Made by a program: the position numbers and the translations under genes
Part shown: positions 6,465-8,903 of the stretch, one piece after another
Position numbering within the stretch: the stretch's first letter is position 1
How the letters are laid out: the number at the start of each line of letters is the position of its first letter
Assembly: GCA_047921455.1 (NCBI GenBank)
Contig: JBLRWC010000062.1
Location: forward strand, 1-8,903
Direction: 5' to 3'
DNA length: 8,903 nucleotides
Origin: XN24 sp047921455
GTDB lineage: Bacteria; Pseudomonadota; Gammaproteobacteria; Steroidobacterales; XN24
The notes under the pieces: model-generated
What the model saw: the letters and a program-made list of their open reading frames with translations, nothing else
Databases searched by the model: none
What the model was told of the DNA's origin: nothing

Positions 6465-6512
6465 ATGCAAAGGTTCATATACATTCACGCAAAGAATTTG
6501 AAGGTACGCTGA
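6465..6512 (+). CDS. Candidate 15-codon leader ORF overlapping the hupB start (TGATG)
   Basis: ATG 6465 opens a frame encoding MQRFIYIHAKNLKVR and ends at TGA 6510-6512, whose last base is the A of the hupB ATG (TGATG). An AGGA (6458-6461) lies only 3 nt before the ATG, a poor spacing, and the start codon sits in the loop of a small dyad GAACC (6460-6464) / GGTTC (6472-6476). The hupB Shine-Dalgarno lies inside this ORF. If translated, it would couple leader and HU translation. It is basic and hydrophobic in composition and matches no protein I know. It may be chance. Confidence 0.3.
   Translation: MQRFIYIHAKNLKVR
6500..6504 (+). promoter_or_regulatory. Shine-Dalgarno deciding the hupB start
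   Basis: GAAGG lies 7 nt upstream of ATG 6512. The hupB frame is open further upstream, to a possible ATG at 6341, but that stretch has no HU homology. This site and the conserved N-terminus MNKGELIEAV fix the start at 6512. Confidence 0.8.
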
Positions 6513-6784
6513 TGAACAAGGGCGAATTGATCGAAGCCGTAGCCGCGGCCGCCGACCTGAGCAAGGCCGACGCCACCAAGGCCGTCGAAGCTTTCGTGGA
6601 CACCGTAACCAAGTCCCTCAAGAAGGGCGACCAGGTTGCAATCATTGGTTTCGGCAGCTTCTCGGTGAAAAACCGGGCCGCGCGCCAGGGCCGCAACCCC
6701 AAGACCGGCGCACCCATCGATATCCCCGCCAGCCGCGTCCCCGGCTTCAAGGCTGGCAAAGCCCTCAAGGACGCTGTAAACTAG
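6512..6784 (+). CDS. hupB: DNA-binding protein HU-beta
   Basis: 90-residue HU-family histone-like protein, the standard length. It forms dimers that bind and bend DNA non-specifically and organise the nucleoid. The N-terminal helical dimerisation part (1-40) is followed by the IGFGSF turn (45-50) and the family signature through RAARQGRNPKTG (55-66). Pro63 is the residue at the beta-arm tip that intercalates between base pairs in E. coli HU. The C-terminus PGFKAGKALKDAVN is typical. The start is ATG 6512 with GAAGG at 7 nt. Its order after lon and before ppiD is as in E. coli, except that the cyd operon intervenes on one side and two tRNA genes on the other. The stop is only 19 nt from tRNA-Val, with no strong terminator between, so hupB and the tRNAs probably share a transcript ending at 6975-7001. 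Strong promoter, long leader. Confidence 0.98.
   Translation: MNKGELIEAVAAAADLSKADATKAVEAFVDTVTKSLKKGDQVAIIGFGSFSVKNRAARQGRNPKTGAPIDIPASRVPGFKAGKALKDAVN
6753..6780 (+). promoter_or_regulatory. Possible stable-RNA promoter inside the 3' end of hupB
   Basis: CTGGCA (6753-6758) and TGTAAA (6775-6780), 16 bp apart, each match 4 of 6 sigma70 consensus bases. They are followed by a GC-rich discriminator, GCGCGCC (6784-6790), of the kind found at stringently controlled stable-RNA promoters. Transcription would begin near 6787, about 17 nt before tRNA-Val. The boxes are weak and sit in coding sequence, so this is tentative. Confidence 0.3.
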
Positions 6785-6803
6785 CGCGCCCTCCCGGGGA
6801 GCC

Positions 6804-6879
6804 GGGTGCTTAGCTCAGCTGGGAGAGCGTCGCCTTTACACGGCGAAGGTCGAAGGTTCGATCCCTTCAGCACCCACCA
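6804..6879 (+). tRNA. tRNA-Val (anticodon UAC)
   Basis: A complete 76-nt cloverleaf. Acceptor GGGTGCT pairs with AGCACCC. The D-arm is GCTC/GAGC. The anticodon stem TCGCC/GGCGA carries loop TTTACAC with anticodon TAC at 6837-6839. The T-arm GAAGG/CCTTC has loop TTCGATC. Discriminator A and an encoded CCA (6877-6879) follow. It reads valine codons, mainly GUA and GUG. It lies 19 nt after hupB and 12 nt before tRNA-Asp, so it is processed either from a hupB-tRNA transcript or from a promoter at the end of hupB. Confidence 0.98.
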
Positions 6880-6891
6880 GGTTGATTTTCA

Positions 6892-6968
6892 GGAGCGGTA
6901 GTTCAGTTGGTTAGAATACCGGCCTGTCACGCCGGGGGTCGCGGGTTCGAGTCCCGTCCGCTCCGCCA
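6892..6968 (+). tRNA. tRNA-Asp (anticodon GUC)
   Basis: A complete 77-nt cloverleaf. Acceptor GGAGCGG pairs with CCGCTCC. The anticodon stem CCGGC/GCCGG has loop CTGTCAC with anticodon GTC at 6926-6928. The T-arm carries TTCGAGT. Discriminator G, the usual aspartate identity base, and an encoded CCA (6966-6968) follow. It reads GAC and GAU. Second of a two-tRNA cluster; the terminator begins 6 nt after the CCA. Confidence 0.98.
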
Positions 6969-6974
6969 ATAGAC

Positions 6975-7001
6975 GAAAGGGCGCCCCTGTGGCGCCCTTT
7001 C
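6975..7001 (+). terminator. Intrinsic terminator of the hupB-tRNA unit
   Basis: A perfect 11-bp stem, GAAAGGGCGCC (6975-6985) with GGCGCCCTTTC (6991-7001), closes a 5-nt loop CCTGT. The descending arm ends in TTTC and is followed by ACTTTC, a short, broken T-rich tail. Position directly after the last tRNA and stem strength make it a convincing terminator for the hupB-tRNA-Val-tRNA-Asp transcript. Confidence 0.85.
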
Positions 7002-7008
7002 ACTTTCA

Positions 7009-7028
7009 GGACCCGCCCGGCCGGGTCC
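7009..7028 (+). other. Second hairpin upstream of ppiD
   Basis: GGACCCG (7009-7015) pairs perfectly with CGGGTCC (7022-7028) across a 6-nt GC-rich loop, 22 nt before the ppiD ATG and just outside its ribosome-binding site. No U-run follows, so it is not a standard terminator. It could be a leader structure or an operator. Confidence 0.35.
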
Positions 7029-7050
7029 GATGACGGAATCGAGGCAGATC

Positions 7051-8903
7051 ATGCTGCAGAAAATTCGCGAGAAGATCACCGGCTGGGTAGCCTGGACGAT
7101 CGTGATTACGATCGGCATCGTGTTCGCCGTGTGGGGCATCGACCTGAGCTTCACGCCGACGCCGATGGCCGCCAAGGTGAACGGCGCGGAGGTGCCGGTC
7201 GAGCCGGTGCGCCGCGCCTACCAGGAGCAGGTGGCGAACTTCCAGCAAAGCTTCCGCGGCGATCTGCCCGAGGAACTTGCTGTCGAGATCCGCCGCGGCG
7301 TGATCGAGCAGTTCGTGCGCCGCGAGCTGCTGCAGCAACGCGCCCAGGAGCATCGCTATCGCATCAGCGACGCCGACCTGATGAACTACATCCAGTCCTA
7401 TGAAGTGTTCCAGGTCGGTGGCCGCTTCAGCATGGACGCCTACCGCGCTACCCTCGCGGGCGCCGGCTACACCCCCGCGACGTTCGAGGCCGAACAACGC
7501 CGCATGCTGGAAATCCAGCAGCTGCAGGACGCCATCGTGTTGTCCTCCTTCATTACCGAGGAAGAACTCGAGCGCCGCGTGGCGTTGCAACGCGAGTTGC
7601 GCGAAGTCGAATGGATTACCCTGCCGCTGGAACGTTTCCGCGCCGACATCGAGACCAGCGAGGCCGACGTCGAGGCCCGCTACCAGGCCACCCCCACGCG
7701 CTGGCAAACTACCGAGAGCGTCGACCTCGAGTACCTCGAGATTCGTCTCGACCGGCTGGCCGAAGACGTCCAGCTGTCCGAAGAGGAACTGCGCGACTTC
7801 TACGAAATGGAAACCCGCCGCGAGCCCGAGCGTTTCCTCGGACTCGAGCGCCGCAAAGCCGCGCACATACTCGTGCGGGCCGACGAGGACCCCACCGCCG
7901 CCGAGGCGCGCATCGAGCTGCTGCAGGCCCGCCTGGAGGCCGGCGAAGACTTTGCCGAAGTGGCCGCCGAAGCCTCCGAGGATCCCGGTAGCGCGCGCGC
8001 CGGCGGCGATCTCGGCTGGGTCGAGCGCGGCATGATGGTGCCGGCCTTCGAAGAAGCCCTGTTCGCGCTCGAAGAGGGCATGCTCAGCGAACCGGTGCGC
8101 TCCGAGTTCGGCTGGCACCTCATCAAGCTCGAGGAAATTGAGCGTACCGGCGGCGCCAGCTTCGAAGAGGCCCGCGAGGAACTGGTGCGCGACTACTCGC
8201 GCCGCCAGGCCGAAGACCGTTACTACGACGACGCCGAGCTGCTCGCCCAGCTCGCCTTCGAAAATCCCGACAGCCTGCGGCCCGCCGCCACCCAGCTGGG
8301 TTACGAGATCCGCACGGTCGAGGACGTCACGCGCAGCGGCGGGCCCGGCATCGCCGCCAGCCGCGCCGTCATCGAAGCCGCCTGGAGCGAAGCCGTGCTC
8401 GACCGGCGCGAGAACAGCGCGCTGCTCGAACTCGACGACGGTCGCGCGGCCGTGATTCGAGTCACCGCACACAACCCGCCGGAGCTGCGGCCGTTGCAGG
8501 AAGTCGCCGCGGAGATTCGCGCAGAACTCGAGCGCGAGCGCGCCGCCGAGCGCGCCCGCGAGCTGGGCGAACAAGCCAGCGCGCGCCTCGCGGCCGGCGA
8601 GCCCATCGCCGACGTCGCCGCCGATCTCTCGGCCGACTTCGTCGCCGGCGTCACCGTCATCCGCAATGACGCTACCGTGCCGCCGACCGTCGCACAGGCT
8701 GCCTTCAGCGCCCCGCGCCCTGCGCCTGGTGCGCCGACCGCGGTCGCGGCCGAGGGTCCGGGTGGCTATTTCGCCGTCCGGGTTCTGTCCGTCACGCCGG
8801 GTGGTCTCGACCTGCTGCGCCCCGAGGAACGCCGCGAACTCGTCAACCGCGAGCGTGGCGCGCGTGCCTCGGCGGAGCTGCAGGGTTATCTCGAGCACTT
8901 GCG
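7051..8903 (+). CDS. ppiD: Periplasmic folding chaperone PpiD (SurA-like N domain plus PpiC parvulin domain), 3' end outside window
   Basis: 617 codons without a stop run to the right edge; E. coli PpiD has 623 residues, so little is missing. PpiD is anchored in the inner membrane near the Sec translocon and assists folding of exported proteins. A short cytosolic N-terminus (MLQKIREKITGW) precedes one membrane helix (about 13-30); the rest is periplasmic. Residues about 35-200 form the SurA-like chaperone region (VNGAEVPVEPVRRAYQEQV). Residues about 266-362 form a parvulin (PpiC) domain with RKAAHILV, FAEVAAEASEDPGS, GGDLGWV, MMVPAFEEALF and SEFGWHLIKL. This is well conserved, although the E. 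coli PpiD parvulin domain is reported to lack isomerase activity. Residues about 370-617 are the remaining chaperone lobe, with a charged, Glu/Arg-rich helix near 485-510. The start is ATG 7051 with GAGG 6 nt upstream. Its place after hupB matches E. coli. A terminator lies just upstream, and no clear promoter of its own is seen. Confidence 0.96.
   Translation, partial: MLQKIREKITGWVAWTIVITIGIVFAVWGIDLSFTPTPMAAKVNGAEVPVEPVRRAYQEQVANFQQSFRGDLPEELAVEIRRGVIEQFVRRELLQQRAQEHRYRISDADLMNYIQSYEVFQVGGRFSMDAYRATLAGAGYTPATFEAEQRRMLEIQQLQDAIVLSSFITEEELERRVALQRELREVEWITLPLERFRADIETSEADVEARYQATPTRWQTTESVDLEYLEIRLDRLAEDVQLSEEELRDFYEMETRREPERFLGLERRKAAHILVRADEDPTAAEARIELLQARLEAGEDFAEVAAEASEDPGSARAGGDLGWVERGMMVPAFEEALFALEEGMLSEPVRSEFGWHLIKLEEIERTGGASFEEAREELVRDYSRRQAEDRYYDDAELLAQLAFENPDSLRPAATQLGYEIRTVEDVTRSGGPGIAASRAVIEAAWSEAVLDRRENSALLELDDGRAAVIRVTAHNPPELRPLQEVAAEIRAELERERAAERARELGEQASARLAAGEPIADVAADLSADFVAGVTVIRNDATVPPTVAQAAFSAPRPAPGAPTAVAAEGPGGYFAVRVLSVTPGGLDLLRPEERRELVNRERGARASAELQGYLEHL

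Larger units (their letters stand above)
6137..6511. other. Divergent intergenic regulatory region, cydA | hupB
   Basis: These 375 bp contain no convincing standard-length gene. Reading from the cydA side they hold the cydA ribosome-binding site and promoter (to about 6195), a GTGCGCAC palindrome, a stretch of about 75 bp with nothing recognised (6218-6293), the extended -10 promoter for hupB (6294-6322), a leader of about 180 nt with small hairpins, and a short leader ORF that runs into hupB. In the leader, GCGG/CCGC (6394-6397, 6403-6406) can pair. ACACG/CGTGT (6418-6422, 6432-6436) and GGACA/TGTCC (6424-6428, 6434-6438) can also pair but exclude each other. The last ~65 bp before hupB are clearly more AT-rich than the rest. 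Confidence 0.7.

Noticed and set aside
6186..6488. A 100-residue minus-strand ORF in the cydA/hupB gap
   Set aside because: It covers both promoters, has no recognisable motif, and is Pro/Ser/Cys-rich in a way unlike neighbouring genes.
6341..6511. Upstream extension of hupB by 57 codons to ATG 6341
   Set aside because: HU homology begins at MNKGEL (6512), the protein then has the standard 90 residues, and GAAGG is correctly placed before 6512.
7006..8898. A 630-residue open frame on the minus strand across the whole of ppiD
   Set aside because: It is exactly antisense to ppiD, whose sense frame shows a full signal-anchor, SurA-like and PpiC domain set with a good ribosome-binding site. The antisense product is low-complexity (Gly/Ala/Leu/Glu/His) with no domain; it arises from high GC3 codon use. 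It is the longer-looking call only because ppiD has no stop inside the window.
1..8903. Apparent excess of CTCGAG hexamers, especially in lon and ppiD
   Set aside because: Nearly all are in-frame Leu-Glu codon pairs (CTC GAG) in Glu-rich proteins of a GC-rich genome, so codon choice explains them.

Overview
The window is a GC-rich (roughly two-thirds G+C by eye) chromosomal segment, most likely from a gammaproteobacterium. Three things point there: the order lon, hupB, ppiD, which is the classical Escherichia/Pseudomonas-type block; CCA-encoded tRNAs; and Shine-Dalgarno and sigma70 signals of proteobacterial type. I cannot name the genus. Almost every base belongs to a recognisable housekeeping or respiratory gene. 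I found no phage, transposon, CRISPR, toxin or defence genes.

Layout. Positions 1-308 (+) hold the 3' end of lon, including the catalytic-lysine region of the protease domain. Positions 372-6136 (-) hold a compact operon transcribed cydA > cydB > cydD > cydC, convergent with lon. CydA/CydB are a short-Q-loop, cyanide-insensitive-type cytochrome bd quinol oxidase. CydD/CydC are the heterodimeric ABC exporter needed to assemble it. Gene junctions are tight: 2 bp between cydA and cydB, a 4-base GTGA overlap between cydD and cydC, and a cydD reading frame that runs back into the end of cydB. A 375-bp divergent regulatory region (6137-6511) follows, with a candidate cydA promoter on the minus strand and a strong extended -10 promoter for hupB on the plus strand. 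Then come hupB (6512-6784), tRNA-Val(UAC), tRNA-Asp(GUC), a strong intrinsic terminator (6975-7001), and ppiD, which is open at the right edge.

Functional reading. The plus-strand genes form a proteostasis/nucleoid block: Lon degrades misfolded and regulatory proteins, HU compacts DNA, and PpiD is a membrane-anchored periplasmic chaperone. The minus-strand operon is a self-contained bd-oxidase module carrying both the oxidase and its maturation transporter. It sits in reverse orientation between lon and hupB, which are adjacent in E. coli, so it interrupts the usual order.

No wholly new system is evident. Points worth checking are small-scale: the real start of cydD, a 15-codon leader ORF whose stop overlaps the hupB start (TGATG), a possible stable-RNA promoter in the last codons of hupB, a dyad on the -35 of the cydA promoter, hairpins around the lon/cydC junction, and the lack of a visible ppiD promoter.
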